Source: Actinoplanes sp. DH11 | GTDB taxonomy: Bacteria; Actinomycetota; Actinomycetes; Mycobacteriales; Micromonosporaceae | Reading direction: 5' to 3' | Assembly: GCF_020873875.1 (NCBI RefSeq) | Contig: NZ_JAHWGU010000029.1 | Location: 47,335-111,334 of the forward strand | DNA: 64,000 nucleotides | Program-made: the position numbers and the translations under genes | Shown here: one piece after another, positions 43,178 to 52,462 of the stretch | How the letters are laid out: every line of letters begins with the position of its first letter | How positions within the stretch are numbered: the stretch's first letter is position 1 | Notes under the pieces: generated by a model | Database searches by the model: none | What the model was told of the DNA's origin: nothing | The model's input: only the letters and a program-made list of their open reading frames with translations

Positions 43178-43780
43178 TCAACGATCTGTCGATGGTCGAT
43201 CTGCCACCTGGTACAGCTCTCGGGTCCGGACGATGTCAAGCGGCATGCCGTCGTCCACGGGTAGAAAGTAGGCCAGCTGCCATGCCTGCGTGTTGATGGC
43301 CTGACGACTCACCGTGGTAGCCCAGGGCGGATATACGCGGAATCCCCGCTTACCACCTGAATCAGTACTCGCGACGATGCCGCGTTCGCAGAGCGCCTCC
43401 AGCGGGAAGACGAATTGGCCGAAGTGCCCAGCCTGCCGGGTGCTGATCACCACCAGATCAACCGCGTCCGCCGTACTGAGAGGCCGAATCGGCCCGCTCT
43501 CCGACCTCGCCCACAGCGTGACGAATTGCCCGATCTTCGTAGGGGTTGTTCGGCCCGTACGGAATCTGATGGACAAGCCGTTGACCAGGAAGGAGTGTGC
43601 GCAGTAGTCAGCGCTCTCCTCTTCGGGCACGGGACGAGAACAGACAAAGCCTCCCGGGTCATACACCAGCGCCTTCGCGGCACGCAGGTCGTCGGGCACA
43701 GGGTCGGTATTGACCCACGGGTCAGTTGCCACCGAACAGCCGCGCGGTGGCGCGTGCCGCCGTAGTGGTGCGCTCCTCAT
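43178..43780 (-). CDS. MepB family protein
   Basis: A protein of about 200 residues matching the MepB family, named after the third gene of the staphylococcal mepRAB efflux operon; the molecular function is unknown. Landmarks: YCAHSFLVNGLSIRFRTGRT, TPTKIGQFVTLWAR, GHFGQFVFPLEALCERGI, GKRGFRVYPPW and the C-terminal AWQLAYFLPV. The start is uncertain, as in-frame ATG 43780 and GTG 43732 both lack a strong ribosome site. No efflux gene is adjacent. Confidence 0.8.
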   Translation of the reverse strand: MRSAPLRRHAPPRGCSVATDPWVNTDPVPDDLRAAKALVYDPGGFVCSRPVPEEESADYCAHSFLVNGLSIRFRTGRTTPTKIGQFVTLWARSESGPIRPLSTADAVDLVVISTRQAGHFGQFVFPLEALCERGIVASTDSGGKRGFRVYPPWATTVSRQAINTQAWQLAYFLPVDDGMPLDIVRTRELYQVADRPSTDR

Positions 43781-43895
43781 GGCAGCAGGGTAGCGGCGAG
43801 CCTGCCAGCGGCTGGACGACGAGCACAGTGGGTAACAGACAGTTTCGGACGGCACCCGGATCTGCCGCCGAGGGGGCGGATCCGGAAGGCGCCGG

Positions 43896-44561
43896 TCAGT
43901 TCGTGCCGTGCCGCTTCCGGGCTTCGGCCGCCGCGAGCGCGGCGCGCATCGCGTCTCGTGCTTCGGGCTCCCACGGCCCGGAGGCGGTCAGGGGGATTTC
44001 GGTCATGAACTGCCGCTCGGCTTCCGGGATCTTGGCCACGACCAGATCGGGGTTCGTGGCCGCGGTCGTATACAGGTTCGGACCATCGGCGTAGAACAGG
44101 TCCACGGCAACGAGTCGGCCGTCTGCGGCGCGCATGACGTTTGCCGGGTTGTGGTCCAGTGGTCCGCACCAGGGCAGCTCTCGCCGGGCCTGTTCGTGGA
44201 CCCGGCGTACGACGTCGACGAGTTCGGCAACCTGCGGGGCTCGCCCGGCGATTGCCTGGTGGAAGGCGACGGCCTCGTCTTCGGCGACGGGTCGCAGCCA
44301 TTCCATCACCTGCAGATCGCCGCCGCCGGCCAGCCGGTTGTGTGCGAACAGCTCGGGGACCTGCCGAGTGTGCCAGGCCTGCCGGTACAGGGCGGCGGTG
44401 TAAGGGCCGGTCGGGTCGAACGGGCTGATCCGTGCCGCAGTCGTGCCGTCCGGTGATCGCAGCGCGATCGCCCAGTCACCTGCGCCACAGGGCGTCCACC
44501 CGGCCGCGAGAAGTGTGCGTTCGACGTCTCGGTGATTGACGTCGCGGAAGGAAACGGGCAC
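43896..44561 (-). CDS. Kinase-like (APH-type) protein
   Basis: A protein of about 221 residues with the remnant layout of the protein-kinase/aminoglycoside-phosphotransferase fold: LVEWLRP-like hinge (LQVMEWLRPV), the catalytic-loop equivalent LDHNPANVM and the metal-binding VDLFYADG. The glycine-rich loop is weak, so activity is uncertain. Start could be GTG 44561 or GTG 44579. A single gene between MepB and a small hypothetical protein. Confidence 0.6.
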   Translation of the reverse strand: MPVSFRDVNHRDVERTLLAAGWTPCGAGDWAIALRSPDGTTAARISPFDPTGPYTAALYRQAWHTRQVPELFAHNRLAGGGDLQVMEWLRPVAEDEAVAFHQAIAGRAPQVAELVDVVRRVHEQARRELPWCGPLDHNPANVMRAADGRLVAVDLFYADGPNLYTTAATNPDLVVAKIPEAERQFMTEIPLTASGPWEPEARDAMRAALAAAEARKRHGTN

Positions 44562-44666
44562 GGCTGGATCGTCACCCACCCGGCCGCCGCTGGTCCACCG
44601 ACATTCCAACCCGGGGCGCCTCTGCCGATCCGCTGCGTGACCGCAGTCGGGGGCCGATGGCGGCCA

Positions 44667-44903
44667 TCACCGCGGGCTTCCGGTCATCTGGTGTTGCAGG
44701 GCGAGGGTGGCGTGGACCTGAGCGAGTTGCGTGGTGGCGGTGAGCATGGCGAGGTCGGCGCCGGGAACGTACGGTTCGTCCGAGTGGTCGTCCTCGTTGA
44801 TGTTGGTTTGGTAGTCGACCAGGCAGATCTGGTACAGGCGTTCCGCTTCGGCGGTGAGTTCGGCGGCGCGGGCAGCATGCTCGTCAGCAGTCATGCCGAT
44901 CAT
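44667..44903 (-). CDS. Small hypothetical helical protein
   Basis: A 78-residue soluble protein of two predicted helices (TADEHAARAAELTAEAERLYQ and LAMLTATTQLAQVHATLALQHQ) around an acidic loop. The pattern recurs in actinomycete genomes as short proteins of unknown role. ATG 44903 is preceded by GAGATG; ATG 44894 is the alternative. Confidence 0.55.
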   Translation of the reverse strand: MIGMTADEHAARAAELTAEAERLYQICLVDYQTNINEDDHSDEPYVPGADLAMLTATTQLAQVHATLALQHQMTGSPR

Positions 44904-44984
44904 GGTGTCATCTCGCCGGGAAGACCCCGCGTGGCCCGCCGCCGGCGCATCACGAACTCAGCCCTCGAAGCTGCTCAGCCGAAG

Positions 44985-45310
44985 TGGCGCGGCAACCGAC
45001 AGATCCCGCCCTTGCGGCACCGGCAGTGGGGCACGGGCGTTGCGCCTCTGGTGGCCGGAACTCGACGTCGTGGCGGTGGAGCCCTCCGCGGCGATGCGCG
45101 AGCGCACGGTGGTCCAGCCCGTCCTGCCGGGTGCCGCCGACAACATCCCCGGTACTGATCCGGTCAGCGTTCGCCGGCCGGCACGAGGCCATCAGCCTGT
45201 TCCGCTGGTTCCCGGAGGCCGTCGGGGTGCTCGACCGTGCAGCATCGGGATCGACAATGTTGCGCAGCGCGAAAGAAATGGTCACCGCGTCGCTTGTCCA
45301 GGTCGGCCCC
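44985..45310. pseudogene. Decayed methyltransferase fragments
   Basis: The 457-base stretch between the small protein and the next membrane protein has no intact gene. The plus strand reads ELDVVAVEPSAAMRER followed by VVQPVLPGAADNIP, the SAM-binding part of a class I methyltransferase, then loses frame. The minus strand near 45245-45306 reads VTISFALRNIVDPDAA, like the UbiE-type late motif. Two broken pieces in opposite orientation suggest rearrangement. Confidence 0.35.
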
Positions 45311-45360
45311 GCGTCATGCTGTCGCCGCGGATGCCGGCGCCCACGTGGTCCCGGACGCGC

Positions 45361-46464
45361 TCAGCACGCCTCCCCCAGCACGGATCGATCCGATGCACGC
45401 GCAGCAGCGCGGTCCGGCCTTCCGGCCGTCTCGGGGACGACTGCCGAACCCTGTCCGCAGCGCCGGCACGGCAGCCGGCGCCGCAGGTAGTAGGCGCCGA
45501 CCGCCACGCCGAGCGCCGTACCCCACACCATCCACAGGACGCTCGGCGCGTTGGTCCCCCACATGTCGTCCTGCAGCGCCATCCGCAGCGCCATGAACCC
45601 GGCCGGGATCAGCAGGACAGCGACCAGACCGCCGGGCACGACGGCCAAGGCGACGGGGACCCGGCGCCCGGCCCGCCACCAGATCCAGCGGGGATACCGT
45701 TCGCCCCATGACGCCACCAGCCCGTGGGTGAGTACACCACCCAGCATGGAGGCCACCGCGAAGCCGAGCCCCACCGTCAGCATGCCGTCGGTGTCCTGCA
45801 TCATCCGCAGGAACTCGGTGCTGATGCCCGTCGGATGTCCGAGGAACCAGGCGATCCGGGTGACCTCGTACGGCACCGGGGCCAGGACCGCGACGAGGAC
45901 CGCCCACCGGCCCCATCGCAGCAGCCGGGCGGGCGGCGTCTCGCCGGCCCCGGGGCGGCGACCGCAGCGGACGCAGGCGGCCCGCGTCCGGCGGTGATAG
46001 ATCAGTGTGGCGAGGGCCCAGATGACGCCACCGATGAAGAGGATCACCAGGCTGCCGCGGTGCCAGTAGAGGATGTCGCCGAGGTCCTGGGGACCGGGCA
46101 CGCCCGTGAAGACGAAGACCAGCAGCACCGGCGCGAGGGCCAGCACGGCGATCAGGAAGTAGTCGGGCAGCACCAGGGCCAGCGTGACCGCCGTGGTGCC
46201 GCCGAAGAACAACAGGGCGGCATGCCGGCGTGGCGACCGGATCATCGCCACCGCCGCCAGCACCCCGAGCAGACCCCAGATCGTCATGACCGGAGCCACC
46301 ACCTCGACCGGCGCGCCCTCCAGAACGGATCCGGAGCGGCGGTCCTCGTGGACGGTCGCGAACGGGAAGCCTGCGCCACCGGCCCACCAGTGGAGGCCGA
46401 GCATCGCATAGGTCAGGGACCAGGCGGCCGCGGCATAGCCCGGCCAGTTCCGCATGGACGTCAT
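45361..46464 (-). CDS. Polytopic membrane protein, unknown
   Basis: A 367-residue membrane protein with about nine hydrophobic helices, beginning NWPGYAAAAWSLTYAMLGLHWWAGGAGFPF. Two cytoplasmic CxxC pairs (CVRCGRR and CRRCGQG) might bind a metal. I know this type only as a hypothetical protein of actinomycetes. ATG 46464 was chosen because the upstream residues are Arg/Asp rich and non-membrane; the ribosome site is weak. The C-terminal tail is polar and poorly conserved in appearance. Confidence 0.7.
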   Translation of the reverse strand: MTSMRNWPGYAAAAWSLTYAMLGLHWWAGGAGFPFATVHEDRRSGSVLEGAPVEVVAPVMTIWGLLGVLAAVAMIRSPRRHAALLFFGGTTAVTLALVLPDYFLIAVLALAPVLLVFVFTGVPGPQDLGDILYWHRGSLVILFIGGVIWALATLIYHRRTRAACVRCGRRPGAGETPPARLLRWGRWAVLVAVLAPVPYEVTRIAWFLGHPTGISTEFLRMMQDTDGMLTVGLGFAVASMLGGVLTHGLVASWGERYPRWIWWRAGRRVPVALAVVPGGLVAVLLIPAGFMALRMALQDDMWGTNAPSVLWMVWGTALGVAVGAYYLRRRLPCRRCGQGSAVVPETAGRPDRAAARASDRSVLGEAC

Positions 46465-46553
46465 TGCCACATCGTCGTGATTCGATACTGTGTCACGGCT
46501 GAGAATGCGCCGCCTGAGATCCCTGTCAGGATTCCTCAGGCTTTTCACAGGCA

Positions 46554-46940
46554 ATGGCCCAGAGACTCCCGGCTATGAATATTTCTAATGTCGCCGATCC
46601 ACCCCGGTGGGCGCGAACAGCGGGAACGGTCGGCTGGATGGCGCCCATCCTCGGCTTCGTCCCCCTGCATGTTCCGTGGATTCTCGGCATCCCTTTCCTC
46701 GCCCATCCGGAAAGCTTTGATTCCTGGTACCACGGCCGGAGCAACGGCACGGAAAGCCTTCCGAACGGGATCATGGGCATACCCGCCGGAGCCTTCTATC
46801 TCGTCGTGCTGACGCTGCTCGCCATCCTCGGCGGCATACTCTCCCTCGGGCTCATCCGGCCCTGGGCGGCGGCGCTCCCCGTCGCCGGCTGGTCGTATTT
46901 CCGGCGCACCCGCCGAGCATCCCTTCACCCTTCCGCCTGA
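46554..46940 (+). CDS. Short membrane protein related to the divergent neighbour
   Basis: A 128-residue protein with two or three membrane helices (GTVGWMAPILGFVPLHVPWILGIPF, AGAFYLVVLTLLAILGGILSLGLIRPW). Its layout (VPWILGIP, then GGILSLGLIRPW) resembles the second half of the divergent membrane protein, so it may be a truncated paralogue. Start is ATG 46554 or 46575. Confidence 0.5.
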   Translation: MAQRLPAMNISNVADPPRWARTAGTVGWMAPILGFVPLHVPWILGIPFLAHPESFDSWYHGRSNGTESLPNGIMGIPAGAFYLVVLTLLAILGGILSLGLIRPWAAALPVAGWSYFRRTRRASLHPSA

Positions 46941-47003
46941 ACCACGCGGAAATGGCCGCGCCGGTCTCGCGTACCCCGGCAATGCGTCTGCGAATATGTT
47001 CGC

Positions 47004-47783
47004 TCAGAGGGTGGCGAGCACGAACGACAGCACGAAACCGGCCGTCGTGCTCAGCGCGACCACCGGCCCGCCCTTCTCATAGGCCTCCGGCATCAGCGTG
47101 TCCGCCAGTGACGCGAGCACCGCCCCGGCGGCGAACGCCAGCGGCAGGGAGATCGTCACCGGTGCCGCGGACGACAGCGGCCCGGCGCCCAGCACCACGG
47201 CGAGGGTGAGCAGGGCGGCGCAGGTCAGCCAGGTGCCCAGGATGAAGGCCTGCGAGCGGCCCTGCGCCCGCATCGACGCGCTGCCCACCAGCGCCTCCGG
47301 GAAGTTCGACACGAAGATCGCCGCGAGCAGCGCGAGGCCGCCGCTGCCCTCGCCCAGGGAGACACCGAGGGCCACATTCTCGGGTACGCCGTCGAGCGTC
47401 ACCGCGGCCAGCAGGGCGAGCCCGGCCGCGCCCGAGGTCGACGCGCTGCTGGGTGCCCGTTTCTCGGCAGCGGCGTCGACGTCCAGCTTGTCACTGCCGT
47501 CCTCCTGCGGGCCCTGCCCCCGGGCCGCCCGGTCCAGCAGGGCGCTGAGCACCGTGAAGACGACCGCGCCGGCGATCAGCCCGATCGCGGCGCGCCAGAT
47601 CCCGCCGTACTGGTAGGCCTCTTCGAACAGCTCGAACGCCAGCGCCGTGATCAGCGCACCGGCCGCGAACGCCAGCATCGAGGCGAGGACCCGCTTGGGC
47701 AGCTCGACGCGGGCGCCGAGCAGGGCGCCGAACACCAGCGCGCTGGACGCGATCACGCCGAACCACAAGGCATCCACGTCCAT
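47004..47783 (-). CDS. ZIP family divalent metal transporter
   Basis: A 259-residue cytoplasmic-membrane protein of the ZIP family. Eight hydrophobic segments surround a charged His-poor loop (residues about 90-120). The metal-site helices are LDGVPENVALGVSLGEG and FVSNFPEALVGSASM; the usual histidines are replaced by Asp/Asn in the first, as in one bacterial ZIP branch. It probably moves zinc or a similar ion. ATG 47783 is preferred to the overlapping GTG 47786. It lies 32 bases after the Vps62-related gene on the same strand. Confidence 0.85.
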   Translation of the reverse strand: MDVDALWFGVIASSALVFGALLGARVELPKRVLASMLAFAAGALITALAFELFEEAYQYGGIWRAAIGLIAGAVVFTVLSALLDRAARGQGPQEDGSDKLDVDAAAEKRAPSSASTSGAAGLALLAAVTLDGVPENVALGVSLGEGSGGLALLAAIFVSNFPEALVGSASMRAQGRSQAFILGTWLTCAALLTLAVVLGAGPLSSAAPVTISLPLAFAAGAVLASLADTLMPEAYEKGGPVVALSTTAGFVLSFVLATL

Positions 47784-47815
47784 CACTTACCCAGGGAGCA
47801 CCGGGATGTATCGGG

Positions 47816-49567
47816 TCAGCGGCGCCAGGCCTCGCGCAGGTTGACCAGCAGGACAAGCACAGCAGCGGCGAAGAAGCCGAACGTGATGACGTAGCGGCCG
47901 TCGAACCAGAGCACGGCCAGGGCCAGCAGCACCGCGGCGGCCAGGGCGAGGCGGACCAGCACGGCCAGGAACTTCTGCCGGACCAGGCCCTCCACCGAGA
48001 GCAGCACCAGCAGCAGCGCCAGCGCCGTCTCCTGGCCCTGGATCGGCAGGGGCGAGGCGACCGCACCGAGCGCCCACAGGATCAGCGGGGTGCTCAGCAC
48101 CGCCCACCACGAGCGGGCGCGGCCCAGGAAACCTTCGGCGGGTTCGATGGGCAGCCGCCGGTGCAGCAGGTGCGCGTGTGGGTGCTCGCGCTGCGGTATG
48201 ACGTCGGCGGCCCGTTTCTGCTCGTCGGCGAGACGGGTACGTTCCATCCGCAGGCCGAGCAGTTTCTGCTCACTGGCGGCGAGGGCCCGTACCTCAGGTG
48301 CCCCGGCGGGCAGACCCGCCGCCGCCTCCGTCAGCTCCTCGCGCAGGGTCGAGATCTGTTCGTCGAGCTCGGCGAGGCGGTCCGCGTTGCGGCGGGTACG
48401 CGCCTCGATGTACTGCCGTTCGGCGGCGCGGTTCGGCACCACTTTCGCCAGCCCGGCCCAGCCGACCGGATCCGCCCAGCAGGCCCGCACGCTGCCGTCG
48501 CGCGCGTATCGCGGACCGGCCGGTCCGCGTTCGCCGCCGAGGCGGTCCATCGTGTCGCGGCCCCACAGTCCCCGGTAGTCGTGCACCCACGGCGTGTCGT
48601 CGCTGATCACCACCGGGTGCCAGGCCTCGGGCTGGTCCGGCCCGACGGTGCGGCCGTCGCCGCGGGCGTAGTCGACGTACGGGATGCCGACGGTCCGCTG
48701 GTCCTCCGGTGACCAGGGTGCCAGCAGCCGGGCCGACCAGCGCAGGGCGTTGACCAGTCCGCGCAGCCGGGGTGGTCGCACCGTGATCAGGTAGTCGCCG
48801 GGCAGGTAGGCGCCGGAGTGCGAGCCGGCGCCGACGAACACCACCGGGTGCCGGCCGCCGACCAGGCTCAGATCCGGGTCGTCCCAGCGCCGCCGCAGGT
48901 CGTCACCGGTCTCGTCGTGGGCGGAGAAGACCACCCAGGAGGCCGGCGGCAGCCCGTCCGGACCGGGCGGTCCGGTGGCGTCGAGGAAGATGCTCACCTG
49001 TTCCCAGTCGGCTTCGTGCTCGTTGACGCCGCCGAACGCCGACCGCCAGTTGTTGAACGCGTAGAAGTACCAGTAGGTCAGCACGATCCACGGGTCGTCG
49101 CGCAGCACCCGCCCGTAGTAGACCGGCCGCCCCGGATCGAGGTGGTCACGTTGCAGCAGGAAGGAGCGGGCCGCGCTGCCGCCGGGCACGCTGCCCCGGA
49201 ACAGCAGCGAGAACCGGTTCAGCGTGTCCACCAGCCGGCCGGTCAGCCCCACCGACGCGAGCCGGCTGGCCCGCCGCAGGTGTGGCGGGCGTTCCCGCAG
49301 CGGGATGTGCGCGAGGCCTTCGTCGGTGCCGATGCCGGAGAGCGAGAACCCGACGCCCTGTTCCGGGCCGCCGGCGGCGGCGAGGGTCTCGATCCGCAGT
49401 TCGCCGGGGGCGGCCGCCCGGATCGGGCTGGCGCCGGGTTCGACGCGCCAGAAACTGGCCTGGCGCACGTAGCGGTCCACCGAGACCGGGTAGAAGTATT
49501 CGCCCTCGGTGAACTTCGCCACCGGCTCGTAGGCCCGCAGCAGACGCAGGTCGTCCTCAGTCCCCAA
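47816..49567 (-). CDS. Vps62-related protein with C-terminal membrane helices
   Basis: A protein of about 583 residues. The central region matches the Vps62/DUF946 group: YYGRVLRDDPWIVLTYWYFYAFNNWRS, EHEADWEQVSIFLD, VVFVGAGSHSGAYLPGDYL and AWHPVVISDDTPWVHDYRGLWG. A coiled coil (RLAELDEQISTLREELTEAA) then leads to four C-terminal membrane helices. The family's function is unknown; the yeast member is linked to vacuolar sorting. I chose TTG 49567 with AAAGGAA upstream because no ATG/GTG lies near the first plausible residues (GTEDDLRLLRAYEP). Confidence 0.75.
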   Translation of the reverse strand: MGTEDDLRLLRAYEPVAKFTEGEYFYPVSVDRYVRQASFWRVEPGASPIRAAAPGELRIETLAAAGGPEQGVGFSLSGIGTDEGLAHIPLRERPPHLRRASRLASVGLTGRLVDTLNRFSLLFRGSVPGGSAARSFLLQRDHLDPGRPVYYGRVLRDDPWIVLTYWYFYAFNNWRSAFGGVNEHEADWEQVSIFLDATGPPGPDGLPPASWVVFSAHDETGDDLRRRWDDPDLSLVGGRHPVVFVGAGSHSGAYLPGDYLITVRPPRLRGLVNALRWSARLLAPWSPEDQRTVGIPYVDYARGDGRTVGPDQPEAWHPVVISDDTPWVHDYRGLWGRDTMDRLGGERGPAGPRYARDGSVRACWADPVGWAGLAKVVPNRAAERQYIEARTRRNADRLAELDEQISTLREELTEAAAGLPAGAPEVRALAASEQKLLGLRMERTRLADEQKRAADVIPQREHPHAHLLHRRLPIEPAEGFLGRARSWWAVLSTPLILWALGAVASPLPIQGQETALALLLVLLSVEGLVRQKFLAVLVRLALAAAVLLALAVLWFDGRYVITFGFFAAAVLVLLVNLREAWRR

Positions 49568-49709
49568 GCCCGTTCGTTCCTTTCGCGCAGCGCCTGCCGA
49601 GGTTATCCGGCCAGGCCGGAAGCGCGTGACAGGAGGGCACTTGATCTTGTTAACGACGGTGTCACACCGGCGCGACCGGCGGGACACAGCGCGCCCATAG
49701 GACTGTCGG

Positions 49710-51044
49710 ATGGATGGCGTACAGAAGCTCAAGGACGCACTCGGACGACGCACCTTCCTCCAGGCGATCGCGGCCGTGGGGGTGGGCGGCGCCGCCGCCG
49801 GCACGGTCGCCGCGCCCGCCGCGGCGCGTTCCGGCAACAGCAAGCCCGGCGGGATCCTGCAGCCCGGCACCGGTCGTATCGACGGCCGGCACTACGTCCG
49901 GTCCCACCCCGACGAGGTGCGCTGGGGTTACGTGCCGTCGACGACCAGCGAGCCGATCCTGCGGATGCGCTCCGGCGAGACGGTCACCGTCGACACCGTC
50001 TCGCACGAGGGAATCCTGGAGGACCAGGGCCGCGACCCGGTGTCCTGGTTCGCCAAGCACGGCGTGCGGCGCTCCGAGGTGCTGACCGACGCCATCGCCA
50101 TCGCCCGCTCCTACGACCGGACGCCGCGCAACTTCGACGTCGACGGCCCGCACGTGGTCACCGGACCCATCCACGTCAGCGGCGCCGAACCCGGTGACGT
50201 GCTCAAGGTGGAGATCCTCTCGGCGCTGCCGCGGGTCCCGTACGGCGTCGTCTCCAGCCGGCACGGCAAGGGCGCCCTGCCCCGCCTGGCCGGTGGCGCC
50301 GTGCCCGCCGGCATCACCGAGGCCGAGATCATGCCGCCGGTCGGCACCGACGGCCGGCCCACCGGTGACCCGCGCCGGTACGGCAACGTCTCGGTCTTCA
50401 CCCCGGTCCGGTCCGGGCGGCGCGGCGAACTCAGCGGCGTGCTGCCGCGCGGGCGCAAGGACAGCGTCGCGTTCCCACTCAACCCGTTCATGGGGATGAT
50501 GGGCGTCGCCTTCGCGACCGCGCCCGGCCTGACCGATCCAGCACTCAACTCGATCCCGCCCACCCTCGGCGGCGGCAACATCGACATCAATCTGCTGGGC
50601 AAGGACGCCACCTTCTACCTGCCGGTCTTCGCCGAAGGCGCGCTGTTCTACGTCGGCGACCCGCACATGGCGATGGGCAACGGCGAGGTGGCACTGACCG
50701 CGATGGAGGGTTCGCTGCGGGCCACGTACCGGCTCACCGTGATCAAGAAGGGCCGCCGGGGTGCGCCGTCGGTGGCGTTCGGCTACCCGTTCGCCGAGAC
50801 GCCCGAGGCGTGGGTGCCGATCGGGCTGTCCGACCCGGACGGCTCGCAGAACGGCCAGGGCAGCGACCTGGACATCGCGATGCGGCGGGCGGTGGTCAAC
50901 GCCCTCGACTTCCTCGAGCACGATCTGGGGATGAACCGGGCGGTGGCGTACGCGTACCTGTCCGCGGCCGCGAACTTCGAGGTGTCGCAGGTGGTGGACC
51001 GCACGGTGGGGGTGCACGCCGTCATTCCGAAGAGCCACTTCTGA
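49710..51044 (+). CDS. Tat-exported acetamidase/formamidase family protein
   Basis: A 444-residue protein with a twin-arginine signal (GRRTFLQAIAAVGVGGAAAG) and an FmdA/AmdA domain: SGETVTVDTVSHEG, GPIHVSGAEPGDVLKVEIL, GNIDINLLGKDATFYLPVFAEGALFYVGDPHMAMGNGEV. The metal-binding histidine and aspartates of the family (DPHMAMGNGE) are present. It would hydrolyse short amides to acid and ammonia outside the cell. The start at 49710 lies 142 bases from the divergent Vps62-related gene; TTGTTAAC-type AT-rich DNA between them is a likely promoter. Confidence 0.92.
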   Translation: MDGVQKLKDALGRRTFLQAIAAVGVGGAAAGTVAAPAAARSGNSKPGGILQPGTGRIDGRHYVRSHPDEVRWGYVPSTTSEPILRMRSGETVTVDTVSHEGILEDQGRDPVSWFAKHGVRRSEVLTDAIAIARSYDRTPRNFDVDGPHVVTGPIHVSGAEPGDVLKVEILSALPRVPYGVVSSRHGKGALPRLAGGAVPAGITEAEIMPPVGTDGRPTGDPRRYGNVSVFTPVRSGRRGELSGVLPRGRKDSVAFPLNPFMGMMGVAFATAPGLTDPALNSIPPTLGGGNIDINLLGKDATFYLPVFAEGALFYVGDPHMAMGNGEVALTAMEGSLRATYRLTVIKKGRRGAPSVAFGYPFAETPEAWVPIGLSDPDGSQNGQGSDLDIAMRRAVVNALDFLEHDLGMNRAVAYAYLSAAANFEVSQVVDRTVGVHAVIPKSHF

Positions 51045-51086
51045 TCCCACGCATGGACGGCCGCTGATCGGGGCAGAAGGACGTCC

Positions 51087-52430
51087 ATGAGCTGGGCACA
51101 CACGGTCCGGGAACGGGCCAGGGCAACTTGGGCGGCCGCCGCCGATCGCAACGTACCACCGCCGTTCACGGCCGGACCGGATCTGGAGCCGACCACCACG
51201 CCCGTCGTGGTGGTCAATCAGCAACCGGACCGGGACGACGTGCTGCCGCGCGGCGTGCGCACCGCCGGGTCGTGGGCGTGGCGGTTCATCCTGTTCGTCG
51301 TCGCGGCGTACCTGTTCCTGCGGCTGGTCGGCCTGCTGCGCGTGGTCATCATCCCGGTGGTGGTGGCCCTGCTGCTGGCCGCGCTCTTCCAGCCGGCCAG
51401 CGCGGCCCTGGTCAAACGCGGCCTGAGCCGGTCGATCGCGGCCGGCCTGGTCGTGGTCGCCGCGCTGTTGCTGGTCTTCGGCGGGCTCGGGCTGATCATC
51501 CGCACCTTCGTGACCCAGTTCGACACGCTGTCCGCCCAGGTCAGTGAGGGCCTCGATGAAATACAGGGCTGGCTGGCCCGCAGCCCGATGCACATCACCG
51601 ACGCGCAACTCAGCCAGTACGTCGACCGGGCCCGCGAGTCGGTGACGCAGAACCAGGAGGCGGTCACCAGCGGCGCACTCAGCACCGCCACCACGCTGGG
51701 GGAGGTGGTCACCGGCTTCTTCCTGGTGCTGTTCACGCTCTTCTTCTTCATGCGCGACGGCGGCAAGATCTGGTCGTTCCTCTGCCGGCTGCTGCCGCGC
51801 GAGGCCCGGGTCCCGACCGCGCGCGCCGGGCACTACTCGTGGCACACCCTGGTGTCGTACGTGCACGCCACCGTGCTGGTGGCCTTCGTGGACGCGGTCG
51901 GCATCGGCATCGGCCTGGTCCTGCTGAAGGTGCCGCTGGCGCTGCCGCTGGCCGCCCTGGTGTTCCTGGGCGCGTTCATCCCGGTGATCGGCGCCACCCT
52001 GACCGGCGCGGTCGCGGTGCTTGTCGCCCTGGTCGCGAACGGCCCGGTCACCGCGATAAGCGTGCTGGCCGTCGTGATCGCCGTGCAGCAGCTCGAAGGC
52101 CACGTCCTGCAGCCGCTGATCATGGGCCGGGCGGTGGCGCTGCACCCGCTCGCCGTGATCCTGGCGATCGCCGCCGGCATTGTGGTCGCCGGCATCGTCG
52201 GTGGCCTGATCGCGGTCCCGTTGCTGGCGGTGCTGAACACCGCGATCCGCTACCTGGTGCGGCACCCGTCCGGCGAGCCCACGCCGGACCGCAAGCCACC
52301 GGGTACCGAACCCACCGACGACGAACAGGCCGAGGCGCAGGAGCACGCCGAGGCCGCGCGCCGCGACGCCGACCCGGCCGATCCTCCGCCGAGCACGACG
52401 TCGGTCGCGGAGGCGCCGACCAGTAGTTGA
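51087..52430 (+). CDS. AI-2E (PerM) family transporter
   Basis: A 447-residue permease of the AI-2E superfamily with paired membrane helices (SWAWRFILFVVAAYLFLRLVGLL, VVIIPVVVALLLAALFQPA), a long soluble loop (residues 150-220), and the family block IPVIGATLTGAVAVLVAL with QQLEGHVLQPLIMGRAVALHPL. Members export small molecules or act as sodium antiporters; the substrate is unknown. The C-terminus is a charged Pro/Glu tail. AGAAGGA precedes ATG 51087, which is 42 bases after the formamidase stop. Confidence 0.92.
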   Translation: MSWAHTVRERARATWAAAADRNVPPPFTAGPDLEPTTTPVVVVNQQPDRDDVLPRGVRTAGSWAWRFILFVVAAYLFLRLVGLLRVVIIPVVVALLLAALFQPASAALVKRGLSRSIAAGLVVVAALLLVFGGLGLIIRTFVTQFDTLSAQVSEGLDEIQGWLARSPMHITDAQLSQYVDRARESVTQNQEAVTSGALSTATTLGEVVTGFFLVLFTLFFFMRDGGKIWSFLCRLLPREARVPTARAGHYSWHTLVSYVHATVLVAFVDAVGIGIGLVLLKVPLALPLAALVFLGAFIPVIGATLTGAVAVLVALVANGPVTAISVLAVVIAVQQLEGHVLQPLIMGRAVALHPLAVILAIAAGIVVAGIVGGLIAVPLLAVLNTAIRYLVRHPSGEPTPDRKPPGTEPTDDEQAEAQEHAEAARRDADPADPPPSTTSVAEAPTSS

Positions 52431-52462
52431 CACAGCGCCAACAACGGTGTGACGGTGGGTGG

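Noticed and set aside
44854..45711. A 285-codon plus-strand frame
   Set aside because: Only a short methyltransferase-like stretch inside it is recognisable; the rest is antisense to a membrane protein gene, so it was recorded as a remnant.
49662..52433. A 923-codon minus-strand frame opposite the formamidase and AI-2E genes
   Set aside because: The translation is a low-complexity His/Gln/Arg/Asp mixture, and both plus-strand genes have clear family motifs.
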